Assembly (NCBI GenBank): GCA_013115125.1
Contig: JABANN010000136.1
Location: 1 to 63,504 of the forward strand
Length of the DNA stretch: 63,504 nucleotides
Direction of reading: 5' to 3'
From: Perkinsus olseni
Taxonomy: Eukaryota > Perkinsozoa > Perkinsida
The position numbers and the translations under genes are program-made. Positions 23,210 to 34,806 of the stretch are shown in pieces. Every line of letters starts with the position of its first letter. Position 1 is the first letter of the stretch. Below the pieces are notes generated by a model that was given only the letters and a program-made list of their open reading frames with translations, searched no databases and was not told where the DNA came from.

Positions 23210-24204
23210 TTTGCACTATACGTCAGTCGCTTTTATCGACTAAGTTTGCAAAAGATACGGTTGGGAGTGCCTCTTTAAGTTCATCTGTATCAACCAGTTC
23301 GCGGTATATTGCCGCACATGGCAATCTGTATCGCTCGAGCTTATCGTATGAAGTGCTGCACGTCTTTTAAGTGAGAACAGTGTCATAGAAAACGGTCGAG
23401 TATTTTCGTGAGAGATGTTTTGGGTTATGTAGTCGCTGGAGATGTGATAGGAAATGGTCTTTGTGTGAATGATGCTGTGACCCACTTGAGTAGTGATGAT
23501 AAGGCTAACGCTTGTACACCAAGTATTCTCCAAGTAACATTGTCGTCCGGATTTTGCCGTGGTCGACTCCACCTCTTGTTCCGGTGAGCGCGTGTGAACT
23601 GGACTTTGTGTTCACATTGGATGTGTCTTCCAAAAGTGTGTGGGTGGTTGATGTTACACGCTGCACTGCTCAAGTCTCATCAGCTGCATTTACGAGTATT
23701 TCTTCCGGTCTTGGAAGCACCCTTGGGTGTTGGCTGTATAATATGGCTACGCGTGACACATCTCATCGTCAGCAGTCCTTCTCTGACTTTCATCTTCCCT
23801 GCCGTGTGTATGTGTGTTTAAAGTCAAACGCCGACCGTACGATTTAGTTAGACTAGCACCGACGTATCATCTGAGGGGGATTAGTTCAGACTGCCAAACA
23901 GGCTCTGTTCATCAAATCAGGAATCTTGCTCTCAGAGCGAGGTCATCGTCAGCCGGGAAGTTCCCGGCGGGAACGTCCTCTACACCACGAAACCGTGGTC
24001 GTCCTCGACCACGAAACACTAGTACAGTCTAGTACAACCTTCCGCCGTACAGCCCTTAGTTTTCAAAGGTTCTTCCGAGGTTCCACTGGTATCAAGTTGT
24101 AATGAATCACAAATTATATGAATCGGTGAGCTTTACTCGAAGGTACAATGACACGGTTTCTGATGAGCCCGCTAGGACTTCCTCAAAACAAAACCCCGCC
24201 GTGC
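23210..24204. other. Gene-free stretch with small palindromes
   Basis: No supported exon. Between 23955 and 24020 there are several short self-complementary words (CCGGGAAGTTCCCGG; CCACGAAACCGTGG; a repeated CCACGAAAC). I assign no function. Confidence 0.4.
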
Positions 24205-25120
24205 TCAAGGATTGTCGGAAAATTCACATATGCATTTTAATGGAACAAGAAATTCGTGCACACCGTCGATGGACTTGCTGATGACTGTCGCCTGACCTTG
24301 ACGTGCGTGTCGAGCTTGAAGAGAGACAACAGCTCCCACAGGCAAACTGTTCACCACGGGTAGGACCACTTCTAGGTTCCTAAAGCGGACGTGGTCACCT
24401 GCGAAACACGACCAGGTCTCAAACCTACCGGCCAGGCGATTTGTCTACCACCGTCTCCAACTGCTTGATCTCAACTGAAGCCGTGCGCCCAGAGTCGACC
24501 ATCCTCCCCGTGCAAATGGCTGATTCACACTTGTCAACGACCATCTTCTGCCGGAAGTGGCGGGACGACTTGTCCTTTACTCGGACCACTAGGCCAGGTT
24601 TCACCCAATTGACGTTGTCTGTGAGATCCACCACGACATCAGGAGCATCTCTCCTGCGTGCATCACTATCCTCGGACGCTACAGAGGTCGGCACGAAACG
24701 GCGCTTCTTCGAGCTCGCACGAGGGCTCCGGACTGTCCTGCGTTCTCGAAGCTCGCGTGCCTTCATAGTGAAGGCAGTCTCGGCAGCCGCCCGTTTCGTA
24801 CCTGAGGCGCGGCGGAGTTATGAGCTAACAGCAACGCCGTCAGAAGCGATCTTCACCTGCTATGGCTGCTGTAACATCACGATGATTGGTCGAAGAGATG
24901 CTGCGTTGGAGAAACTCCGTGTTCACGGCGATTCTGCCTTCCCGCTTCGACTCGTCGCGCCGTCGAGCCTCAGCTTCTTGAATGAGTAGTCCAGCGATCC
25001 ACCGGTCCTCTTTGTCCATTTATACTTTTCGAAAATCCTGACCACATCACTCGGTCTCTTTTCGATGGTTGGCCCGACATCTTCCCAGACTCGCAACGCA
25101 AAACACAGATGGTAACAACA
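24205..25120 (-). CDS. KOW-domain protein, GPKOW/KIN17-like
   Basis: C-terminal exons are clear on the minus strand. One reads DLTDNVNWVKPGLVVRVKDK, then HFRQKMVVDKC, GRMVDSGR and EIKQLETVVDK, the KOW/SH3-like layout seen at the C-termini of KIN17 and GPKOW. After an intron the last exon reads DHVRFRNLEVVLPVVNSLPV, GAVVSLQARHARQGQATVIS and VHEFLVPLKCICEFSDNP, with the stop at 24207-24205. A basic stretch (ARELRERRTVRSPRAS) precedes the first KOW. An upstream exon near 25070-24950 reads RPSDVVRIFEKYKWTKRTGG, but its link and the start are not resolved. Expected role: RNA processing in the nucleus. Confidence 0.55.
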
Positions 25121-25266
25121 GAGCAACCCACCAAGGGGAATTTTGTTGAGTAGTGATTCACCGAGAAAGGAACTCACTGTAAAGGAGTTTGATAAAAGTT
25201 CTGCTTCATGCAGCATGATCAACAATAGGATGTACATGTACAACAACATCGATCATGGAAGACGAC

Positions 25267-28200
25267 TTACACGAGGAGTGGAAGCTTCGTCTCTTCCCCC
25301 ACACGACCCGAATACTGGGTTACATACACGCGTTCGTTTCGACGCTCCCACACCGTCGTGGAATCTTTGGGCTCTTGAGGAGGCCGAAGCTGGCGGAGCA
25401 CGTCTGCGGCCTGCTTGAGCAGAGACTCTCTCGCGTCACTAACACACCGCAACGCTAGCCAAGAAGGACCGCAGGGGCAAGATGGGGACCAATGGGCGAG
25501 TAGATCACCCGAAAGGATATCGAACAGCCAAATCCCTCCCACTCTGTCGCAAACAACGATCGCTTGACCACTGCCTGTCGGTGAGACACTCTGTAGAGGG
25601 AGCTGCGCACCCTTCTCCGAGGCAGACCAGGTGTACAGCACCGACATCCTTCCCTCACAATTACCACTGGCCGCTGAGAGCTGTGAGGTCGACTTACCAA
25701 AGTTGCGCTTCGACTCGCGTCGCGAGGGTACTCCTTCGTTCGGGGCACCGCTGAGTCCCTTGCTCGGAGCTTCGTGGTTCTGTTGATCAGTCGAGCTAAC
25801 GCAAACCACAGAGCCGGAGCCATTCAGAGTGTTCACCACAAGAAAACCATTATCGAGGTCCAACGTTATGGACTTGCTCCCTGTGTTAATCGACCGGTTC
25901 GCTCGATCCTCTGACCCTTGAGATACTCCGGGTGACAGAATGACGAGCGATGCCAAGGAGCCTCGCGTCTCCACCGGTGTTCGAAGTCCACCAGGCTGGA
26001 CTCGTTGCGACGGCTGCCAATCCGCGTCAAGAGGCCCGGAGCTGAACATGAGCACGAATCGGTCTGCAGTGTGCAAGTGCCCCGCAGAAGAGCGCCTTCT
26101 CGCTGCCGTAATGGGTCTACTCGCCCGCCACAAGGTGATCCGGTGAGACGAATCTACGCGATCATCGCCATGCAGCGCTGCTAAGTGAATTGCATCGGAG
26201 CCTGCTCGAGACGATACGACCGTTATATCAGTTATCCCTCCCCAGTCGAGTGCAACGTCCATGACTTCAAGGCAAGAAAAGGGTTGCAGGGCATACCTGT
26301 AGATCTTACCGTCCTCACATCCGCACAGCAGGGTGGCAGAGGAGGGTTCATGAGCAAGCGAGGTACAGGTCACGTGTTTCCCAGCTCGCTTCGACCCTGG
26401 ATGGAAGGCTCGGTAACACCTGGGCCGCCCTGAGCCGCCGTAGCCAGGGGTCGTGCAGAACAGCCAAACCGGCCCACCCTCGTTGGAGTCGGCGCATGAG
26501 GTACTAACTGCCAGAGTGGGTTTCGTGGCGGTAAAAGCTAATACTGCCTTCACGGGGCCTGGTGCAGCCACACTCAGGTCGTTACCGGAGCAGTCCACTC
26601 GATGATCAACAGCCTTCAACTCTACGCTCTCATGCAGTAGAGCAAGGGCTGCTAGTGACGGGTATCGCCGGGTGACAACACCGGAAAATTGGTCCACAAT
26701 CTCAATCAAACCATCTGCACGGCATACAACCAGCATGTCTCGACACCCACCGTCGAGTGAGGAGGACCATGCATGCACTTGTGCTATCGCCGGTGAGCTT
26801 TCCGTTCGACCTCCCACCAGAACCCTGCCGGGCTCTCCAGGCGACCAGCGATGTCGAACGATCTTATCCGTAGCGTCGAGAGTTACGAGCCTCCCTGAAG
26901 CCTCGTTGAGAGTCGCCCAGACGACTTTACTATTGCCGTCACTCGAGCCGGTACCGCCGAAAAAGGATCTCTTCTTCGCTCCGCTGTTAGGACGAATGAT
27001 ATAAAAGCGCTTCCCAGCAAGAAGCAAACGGTTGGGCAAGGGTGTTAACAGCCTGCCCAGTACATTCAACTGACCGAGTCCACCGGGTACCTCGCTGACG
27101 ATACTCAGCGAGGCCGCATCCCAGACTATGACACGCGAACCTTCATCGATACTAGCTACGTAGGTACCATCGAGGCACGATGCAACGTCTGATAGGGGTT
27201 TGGCATGGCCGACCAGTGGCTGCTTGAAACCTCTGAATGAGTTGGCCTCCAGCGTGTACGCCGCCAGGACCGTGCTGGACGTCGCTACGACCAGCAGCGA
27301 CTGCTGTGGCGAGTACGCGACACTTCGTACTACGCTCCTTCCTGACCGCCTGTCTAGGTCACGCCAAGGAGTCACTCTTGCCTCCACCATGAGCCTGCTG
27401 CTCTCGAGCAGACAGAAGGTTCCATCCGAGGATGTCGACAAGAGATATGCGGGAAGAGCGCCTCCTGCTGTTGGACTGGCCAGCCCTACAAGCCTCGTGA
27501 CAGGAGCACTGTGAATCCCTTCAAGTGACTTTGCATGGGAGAGTTCCGCCACTGACCCCGCTCTGATTTCTAGAGCAAAGAGGTGGAAGCCGCCACGCGT
27601 ATCACACATCAACCAAGGCGTCTCTTCGTGTTTGATACACACGATTTGGCTCAGTAGAATGCGCTCCTTCCTCTGACCAAGCGTCAGTTTATGACTTCCC
27701 ACAGCGCGGAAGGTGAAGCCGAATTTTGTTCGGGAGCTCCTCGTCTTGTCGCGTATCTTTTTTTCCTCTTTTATAGGCACCTTTTCCCAGGCACCAACGT
27801 AATTCCCAGCGTACAGCACACAAATGACCTGGAAGTGGCGAATAAGTTTCGAATTCATATTAAGCGTGCATTGCACCTTAGATTTGGGGTCAAAGCTCAC
27901 TGAGATGGCTTCGTTTCGAGTTGGGACAGGGACCTCAGCCTGCGCACGACATGCGCCGACGAGGCCCTAACGGCCGCTCCTACCGATAGATGCAACTCGT
28001 GGACTAATCCGAGTATGTCACGTCTCGCCAACCAAACGCTCACTGCCGAGCACCGACGATGAGTTGTTATCACTGCGTCCAGAGAAGCGCAGTACCTGGT
28101 AGGGCGCCCTCATCAGATTGGCTTTTTACAAGCCTACTGCAAGCTTGTGATGTATTCGCCCGGATGGGTCGCTGAGTCCACGAATTTTGGGCATTTACTC

Positions 28201-29134
28201 CAGGCTGGGCGCTCGGCCAGATCGTCTGCCTCCTCCCTCGCGTCGAGATCAGGCCCTTGAGCCAGTGCCAACCTTAGACACGAATGGTTTCCAGATGACG
28301 CTGCGGCGGGCTAGCCTCAGAACGATCGCGCGATGGCCCAGACGCTACCTGCCGTTCCCGCCGTGGTTTGCCGCAAAGGCGGCCCGACCAAGCAAATAGT
28401 CGACGAGATGAATCCAGGAGACACCTAGGGCTCGGCCTTGATTATCTCGGTCGGACAGCGCGCCGAAGAGCTCGACTATCCCCGCTACGTACGAGTGCAA
28501 TCGCTGTGGATGGTAGCAACCGGTCCTGAAGACCATGTTACGACGAGGATTCATCACAATCATTACTGCTTACTTTAAGAAGAGGTCTACTAGTTGGACC
28601 AGCCTGAGCAGGCGGCGATCTTCCGATGGTACCGGTGCCATGGACCACAGAGCGAGAGAAGATTTAGCTGTCACAGCGGAGTAGCGCAGATGCTGGCGAC
28701 CTGGGAATAGGATGCTCGATGCAACGGAGAATCTAACCTGCGCCATCGTCCAGCAATCAGCCGGCTGCATAGCGCTCTCACTAACACGGGCACACACGAG
28801 TCCATGAAAGGGAGTCCTAAACTCACCATGTCGCTTCTTTCGGGGCTTGGGTACCAGAGGGGGTAGGCGGAATTCATCACCGACCGACTCAGAGTAGCGC
28901 TGCTTGATAAGGGCCTGATGACAAGGACGATAACCGTTTGGACGAAGAACGGTGAGACATGCATAGTAGTAGTTTAGAAGACGGGTCACAAGGGAAACGT
29001 TCATCAACAGCCTTAACCAGCCAAACTGAAAGACATTGGGCGCCCCTCCCCAACCCGAGCGGTACATGCATGTCCACCAGAGCCTCCTTGTCGAGAGCAG
29101 ATAGTATATCGTCGACCTCCATGGGGCAATCCAT
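25267..29134 (-). CDS. Large WD40-repeat protein with possible EF-hand-like N-terminus
   Basis: The 3' part (27900-25267) is one uninterrupted frame of about 870 codons with blade-like units, such as VVRSVAYSPQQSLLVVATSS, SDVASCLDGTYVASIDEG with RVIVWDAASLSIVSEV, and ILSGDLLAHWSPSCPCGPSW. Upstream exons are split by introns: 29134 on (MEVDDILSALDKEALVDMHV, QCLSVWLVKAVDERFPCD), ALIKQRYSESVGDEFRLPPL, RQHLRYSAVTAKSSLALWSM, then 28523-28350 (IVELFGALSDRDNQGRALGV, SWIHLVDYLL), which resembles a degenerate EF-hand. The order EF-hand-like then two WD40 propellers recalls WDR49/WDR64/EFCAB-type axonemal proteins; this is inference. The 28340-27960 interval is not resolved. The start at 29134 is the best ATG, but an exon further 5' (MAQELLQRSICAAVKAVNDT near 29415) is possible. 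Confidence 0.6.
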
Positions 29135-29718
29135 TTTACGCCGAGTTAATGCTGCTAGTCGTGAAACGCAGTCTCATTCCAGGCGAGCGCGTCGAGCTTT
29201 CGGCGAACAGAGAATTACTGGAAATTGTGGAGACCGTACGGCGCTTACGGTGGTGACGCCCCTGTAGGCCAGCGTTTATGATTGACATAATGCAATAGGC
29301 ATGGTCATACGAGCGGCTACCTTCAACAGCCTCGTTACTGTCATCTGCTGGCCTCATCGTGTCGTTGACTGCCTTCACTGCAGCACAGATACTCCTTTGT
29401 AACAACTCTTGTGCCAATCTCAGCGCTGTACGTTACACTACGTGACAGAGGTCTGCTAGAGTACTGAGTGCTAACTGGGAATATCGTTCTCCTGGGATGC
29501 GTAATTATTAGTGTCACAACGGATTTCTTCGCGTTAGTATTGATGATGACCATTCTGAGTTGCGTGTGCGTGCCTTGTGCAACGGTCCACAAGCGGGCTT
29601 GGGCAGGCACCGGTGTGCCTTGACAGGGATTGGCGTATGTGCGTTTATCGAACCAGAAACGTAGCTGTCATTCGAACGAGTATTGTCTTCTTGTCTCAGT
29701 GTATTTTCTTGAGTGGTA

Positions 29719-31632
29719 ATGTCGTCAGTATCGCCGTCCGTCAACAACAAGAGTAGTAATGGCGTCACTGTGACCACCGATGACTGCAGCAGCAGCGGGG
29801 ACCTGGTGTCCTGTCCTGGTGGGGTGTGCTCTATGCGACGACGATCGACGCAGGGTACTGATACGTCTATCGGGAGCAGCTCTGATGCAGCAAGCCCCCA
29901 TCAGAAGTTCGAACAGTCCGTGTCGCACGAGCGGGCATATCGAGCGCTGAAAAGGGAGAATCAGCCCGGCAGTCTGTTTGTTAGGGGCCGCCAGACTTTG
30001 ATAATCGACAGGAGGGACAAGAGCCGACATGGGCCGGAGAAGCTTCTGAAGGAGTACGAGTTGCAGAGGGTGATTGGTAATGGCTCTCAGGGGTCGGTGT
30101 GTGAAGCGGTTTGTCGTGCTACGGGTGACCACCGCGCCATAAAAATAATCCCAAAATGTGATGCTGTCCTCACGGGTGGGACGTGCAGTCTCGAAGAAAT
30201 CTCCATAGTCAATCGGCAGATGAAACGGGAGGTCGGCGCCATGGGTCGCCTCGACCATCCCAATATTTGTAAACTTTACGAGATCTACGAAGACAGTATG
30301 TCCTTCTATTTGGTCATGGAACTTTGCCGAGGTCCTGAGCTCACCGACTACCTCCTCAAGGAGCGCTACCTTTCCGAACCCGAAGCTGCCCGGATCCTCA
30401 GAGGTCTTCTTTCCGCCGTCAATTACTGCCACAGCAAGGGTATAATCCACCGGGATATTAAACCTGAGAATATCCTCTTCTCGACGCCCAACGTGAAGTC
30501 TCCAGTCAAACTCATCGATTTTGGCTTCAGCGCCCGGGTCTTTCAGAACTCCTGTGCACTGGGCTGCGATGAAGAGCATTCCCGCGAGATCGATCTGGGT
30601 ACTCGGAAAGTGTCACGGTTCGAGCTTCGGTACTGCGGTCTCCCCAAGTTTGACGCCGTCAAGGCTCAGCGGGAGGCCGTCAACAGCATCCCGCCAGGTG
30701 GAATCTCCCTGGTCAATGACTTCGGCAAGGGCGCTCAGAAGCTGCACGGTCTGGTCGGGACGCCCTACTACGTAGCGCCGGATATCATCGCTGGCCATCA
30801 GCATCACACCGGAATGGATATGTGGAGCCTCGGGGTTCTTTTGTTTGTACTGCTAGGCGGTTATCCGCCCTTCCGAGGAGCCACTACTGGGGAGGTGCTG
30901 GAGTCCATAACGAAGAGTCAGGGCGTGGAGTTCCCGGAAAAATGGTGGGGTGGTGTTTCGGAAGAGGCCAAGGATCTGATAAGACGGCTGATGGAGAGGG
31001 ACTGCAGCAAGCGGCTGACGGCGGCGGAGGCCTGGGAGCATCCCTGGATGAAAAGATACCGCCCGAATAGCGAGCTGGTCCATCTCAGTCCGGAGACCTT
31101 CGAGACCTTTGTCCATGCCAGCAAGTTGCGGAAGGTGGCAGTGAACGCCATCGCCTACAATCTGTCGGTCTGCAGCTGTGCCGAATGGATTCGGGAGATT
31201 TATCGGACCTTCGAAGCCCTCGATGTCACAGGATCGGGCACGATAACACTACCGGAGTTCCGCAGTGCTATGAAGAAGGCAAGGCCCGAAATGGGAGAGG
31301 CTAAGATCGACGAGCTCTTCGCGGGCATCGACACGGACGCCAGCGACGAGATCGACTATACAGAATTCCTTGCCGCTGCGATTTCCCAGGTTACCTTCTC
31401 CCGCATCGATCTGTGCAAGAAGGCGTTTAGGATCCTCGACCGGAAGCAGGATGGGAAGATTTCTTCCGATGAGTTGAGGCAGATCATGGGTATCACCCAA
31501 CGGGACGACTTGGACGAGGAGTCGGTGGCGGAGGTCATTCGGGAGTTCGACACCAACGGTGACGGCTTTATTGATTTTCAAGAGTTCCTTTCGATGATGC
31601 AATCGTACGATGTTGGCTCTTCTACGCCCTGA
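29719..31632 (+). CDS. Calcium-dependent protein kinase (CDPK)
   Basis: Ser/Thr kinase activated directly by Ca2+, central to alveolate signalling. A single exon of 637 codons from the ATG at 29719. Order: a Ser/Thr-rich N-terminus of about 110 residues without an N-terminal myristoylation Gly; kinase domain with glycine loop IGNGSQGSVCE, catalytic Lys in RAIKIIPK, HRDIKPENILF, DFGFSARV, and GTPYYVAPDII (Asp in place of the usual Glu of APE); a junction region after HPWMKRY; then four EF-hands, LDVTGSGTITLPEF, IDTDASDEIDYTEF, LDRKQDGKISSDEL and FDTNGDGFIDFQEF. About 75 extra residues lie between DFGFS and GTPYY, an unusually long activation segment. It is divergent with the WD40 gene. No intron, unlike most neighbours. 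Confidence 0.95.
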   Translation: MSSVSPSVNNKSSNGVTVTTDDCSSSGDLVSCPGGVCSMRRRSTQGTDTSIGSSSDAASPHQKFEQSVSHERAYRALKRENQPGSLFVRGRQTLIIDRRDKSRHGPEKLLKEYELQRVIGNGSQGSVCEAVCRATGDHRAIKIIPKCDAVLTGGTCSLEEISIVNRQMKREVGAMGRLDHPNICKLYEIYEDSMSFYLVMELCRGPELTDYLLKERYLSEPEAARILRGLLSAVNYCHSKGIIHRDIKPENILFSTPNVKSPVKLIDFGFSARVFQNSCALGCDEEHSREIDLGTRKVSRFELRYCGLPKFDAVKAQREAVNSIPPGGISLVNDFGKGAQKLHGLVGTPYYVAPDIIAGHQHHTGMDMWSLGVLLFVLLGGYPPFRGATTGEVLESITKSQGVEFPEKWWGGVSEEAKDLIRRLMERDCSKRLTAAEAWEHPWMKRYRPNSELVHLSPETFETFVHASKLRKVAVNAIAYNLSVCSCAEWIREIYRTFEALDVTGSGTITLPEFRSAMKKARPEMGEAKIDELFAGIDTDASDEIDYTEFLAAAISQVTFSRIDLCKKAFRILDRKQDGKISSDELRQIMGITQRDDLDEESVAEVIREFDTNGDGFIDFQEFLSMMQSYDVGSSTP

Positions 31633-32254
31633 TGGTCGCTGATGATTTTGCTGGTTCTGGTCTTTTATTTATACACCCCCTTCTTCGATGACCAACGATG
31701 AGGCTATCATCAATTTAATTCTCCCGCGTCATCATCATCATCATCATCATCACCAGTATAATATTTCTGTAAACTCAGCCATATGTTTGCCACATGGAAA
31801 CGCCTAGTGTTTATTAGTGTGCTCAGTTGACGGCTATTAGTCGGAAGGCAGAATCTCAAGCTTCAGAACGATGAAGGCGGTTGTTGCTCCGCAGTCGTGC
31901 CTCGAAGGGTTTGAAGGGTTTGACTTGCCTCGATGCCAGACACTGAAGGTAGTGGCTCAATCTTGGATACACCACTACGATCAAACCCAGATAGAATTAC
32001 TAACGCGAAGATAGACCTCGCACAGAAGTGAATACCTCCCACTGCAGGCAGTCTATGGACAGTTTGATTATTGGGTCGATCCATCTCGAAATCCGATCTC
32101 GGAATCGCACAGAGCCCCTTCTGTTGACTGATAAGTATACTAGGATCTCCCACTCTGCTGCGACAAGTTCGCTTTCCCATAGGCTCACTTCGGAACTCGG
32201 GATGGTTGTATTGCGTAGAAACGTGTGGGCAGTGATAAGGTTGGAGATACGTTG
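31633..32254. other. Intergenic spacer with a CAT microsatellite
   Basis: Lies between the stop codons of the convergent CDPK and DCAF13 genes. An ATC/CAT triplet run covers about 31729-31752. No exon seen. Confidence 0.5.
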
Positions 32255-34487
32255 TCACTTGAGTTGCCGTAGAACGGGCTTCTGCTTCTCGCCGACCTTG
32301 GGCCTGCTGCCCGGCTTCGAGTTCTTCACTCTGTTAGCCTCCTTCCTCTTCTGAGCCTCGTCCATGACGTTCATCTTATCTTGACGAAGCTTGATAGCCT
32401 TCGGGAGGTGTTTGTGACTGCACGGAGGAAGGTCCCCGGTTCGAACCCTGGTGACGACATCTTACTTCGCAATTCGCCTTATCTCTGGCATATGCTTGTA
32501 CTTCGCGACCAGCTTCTTGCGATATGCTTGAGCCTTCTTCTCCCGCTTGCTCACGACGCCCAACTTATCCGAAGCCTGCCCATGTAACACGACGGTAAGC
32601 GCAGGTTCGATCCCCGGCCCCACCATCTACTTCATTTTTCCACACCCGAATATTGCAGTCCTCCGAACCGCTGAAAACGAATCGTCCATCACCACTGTAC
32701 TGACAGCAGAGGACTCTTTGCATTCGCTTCGTATGATACACCTGAGCGTTGAGGAAATGCAAGACGAGCAAGTGGCCAACAAGACCACCGACCTCTCTCG
32801 AACGTTGGGTCTCATAATTGAAGATCCTGATGGTCTTGTCGTAGCCAGCCGAGACCAGCTCCTCTCCGGTCGGGCTATAGTCCAGATCCAGTACTGCCCT
32901 CACGTGCCCCTTATGGATGAATACCGCAGAATCCAGTTTTCTGACACCTCTAGCTGTTCAAGTATCACGCGACCAGTGACACTACCTCATATCGAAAGTG
33001 TACAAATTGCCGTCCTCGTTGGCTACACTGAAGCGCAGCGGCTGGCGAGGATTCCAACAGAAGGCGTTGCTTCGGTTTCGAAGGACCACCTGTAAAGACG
33101 ACCGCTTCAAAAATTGCAGGACATCTAGACGAGGACCATGGAACTAATTGCCTTGCCAGAATTCATCCACTGCTGCTGATAAGTTTTATTGAACGAGAGA
33201 ATTGTTCATTTCCGTTCAATTAATCATTTACTGATGGGATTAATAATGAAACAAGAATGGGAATTAATTCTTGGGAATTAATAATGAATTAGTCATTATT
33301 GATTTTTACTGGGGGAAAAAGGGGAGACTATCACCCAAGGAAGCATTCATCGACGGTTCAAAGACGTACTTCTCAAAATCGGAGAGCCGGAGGTTCGCTC
33401 TCTGACATCCCTCGGCACTTTCAAAAGACCCTCCCCCCTTTAGTCAGCCCATAGTACCTTCCTCAAACCGCTCTGCATGCGGACATCGAAGAGCCCAATA
33501 GAGTTGTCCATGGCGGTAGTACCGAGAAGACACTCTTCGCAGGGATTGAACTTAACACTTAGAGTAGCCTCAGTGCCCCACTCGTAGGTGGAGAGAGGAG
33601 TAGTCCTGCAAGGACGGTACAGCGATGGTGGTGGTGACCGAGATAGTACCGGTTGTAATCCCAGATGTCCACAGTCTCTCCGGCAGTGGCAAGCATGGAG
33701 ATCTTACCCCAATGAGCATCGATCGAGGATAGCATGGAAGACTGACATGAGCGAGCTTCGCCAGACTCAATGGACGGCGACGGCTATTACCGAGTTGAGT
33801 ACGTGTACAGGGGCGATCTGGTCGTTGTGGAGGGAGGCTGAGGAGCCCGATTGTAGAGCCCCCACGGTACTGAACTTCTCATCAAGCATCTCCCCAACAG
33901 CCTCGTCCGGGTCGAATCTTAGATCAAAGCCTGCAGTTCCCGATACCATCCCTTCCGTTACTACTTCCACAATTTAATGGTCTTATCCTCGCCGGCGCTG
34001 ACGACTAGGGAATCATCGCTGGTCGTGCACAAACCGCGGACGAAGCCTTCGTGAGCTCTCACTGCCTTGAAGCACCTCCGCTGCCCGACATTCCAGAATC
34101 GAATCTGAAGGAATAGTTCTCTCAGACAGACCCCCAGGGCGTTCTGAGCACCTCGCCATCGCAGCTTCCAGTGAATAAGGGCGCTATAACGGTCCTGCAT
34201 CGGGTCATGCACTTAACGGCATCTGTGTGGCCTTCCAGAGCACATAGGAACGGCTTGGCGAACATTTTTTGGATCTTCGCTCCGTTCAAGGCCCGAGTGT
34301 ACCTGTAGTGGTACGCGCCTCCTAAGATTCGTGGTCACTAAGCCTGCCCTTCGGCAACCCTTCATTACTCTGTAGCCCGGTCGAAGGGGTGCAGAACAGG
34401 ATCCGCATTGCGCTGGTATTTTTGGATGCCTCCTGGCTTGGTTATGGTATACTCGGAAGGATCTCGATGTAGAATCTTGACCTTCAT
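32255..34487 (-). CDS. DCAF13: DCAF13/SOF1, WD40 ribosome-biogenesis factor
   Basis: Component of the small-subunit processome; in animals also a CUL4-DDB1 substrate receptor. Starts MKVKILHRDPSEYTITKPGG, then the SOF1-typical RNADPVLHPFDRATE and YTRALNGAKIQKMFAKPFLC, ALEGHTDAV. WD blades follow in separate exons: VGQRRCFKAVRAHEGFVRGL with GEDKTIKLWK; VKFNPCEECLLGTTAMDNSI; LRNRSNAFCWNPRQPLRFSV with NEDGNLYTFDMR; HVRAVLDLDYSPTGEELVSA; MQRVLCCQYSGDGRFVFSGS with EDCNIRVWK. The Sof1 C-terminal domain reads ASDKLGVVSKREKKAQAYRK, KYKHMPEIRRIANHKHLPKA and MDEAQKRKEANR, ending VLRQLK at the stop 32257-32255. Two introns (48 and 55 nt) carry antisense tRNA-tail-like words, and one of about 350 nt is AT-rich. 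One N-terminal junction (near 34385) does not close in phase as I read it. Confidence 0.92.
33100..33445. other. AT-rich intron of DCAF13
   Basis: Contrasts with the GC-balanced surroundings. The core 33180-33310 is rich in repeated AATTAAT/TTAATAATGA words, some in opposite orientation. Flanked by exons VVLRNRSNAFCW (3' on the gene) and FDVRMQSGLRKV (5'). Could hold a decayed small insertion. Confidence 0.7.
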
Positions 34488-34806
34488 CTACGGAAAATGT
34501 AAACTGAGGCAACGGTAGAACTGATCGAGACAGTACCCAAATCTTGGACTTTCCAGTGGAGAGTCTCCACTATGACCGCCATGGGCTACGAAAGTGACCG
34601 ATGGAACACACCATGAGACTCTGCGGTGGAAGGTCTCGACTTGATGTCTAAGCGAGACCGGCACGTATGATACGTGACGTATCCAAGTGAGAGAACTTGG
34701 ACGGATCCGCGACGAGATTGTACAAGGGGGCGAGAATCGTCAAGAACAGACGTCACGTTCCGTGGGCCACCTTGGTGCCCCCAATCACATCGCGCCAATC
34801 ATTCGT
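34488..34806. other. Spacer between DCAF13 and tRNA-Cys
   Basis: No coding signal. A short palindromic word (GATACGTGACGTATC) lies near 34670. This interval probably holds the DCAF13 promoter. Confidence 0.4.

Noticed and set aside
24441-24989. A 182-codon plus-strand open frame
   Set aside because: It lies antisense to the KOW-domain exons, which match a known family; the plus frame has no recognisable content.
28120-28400. Short plus-strand open frames between exons of the WD40 gene
   Set aside because: No splice-consistent coding model; likely intron of the minus-strand gene.
29725-30579. A 284-codon open frame on the minus strand
   Set aside because: It is the antisense shadow of the CDPK kinase domain; the plus frame has every kinase motif.
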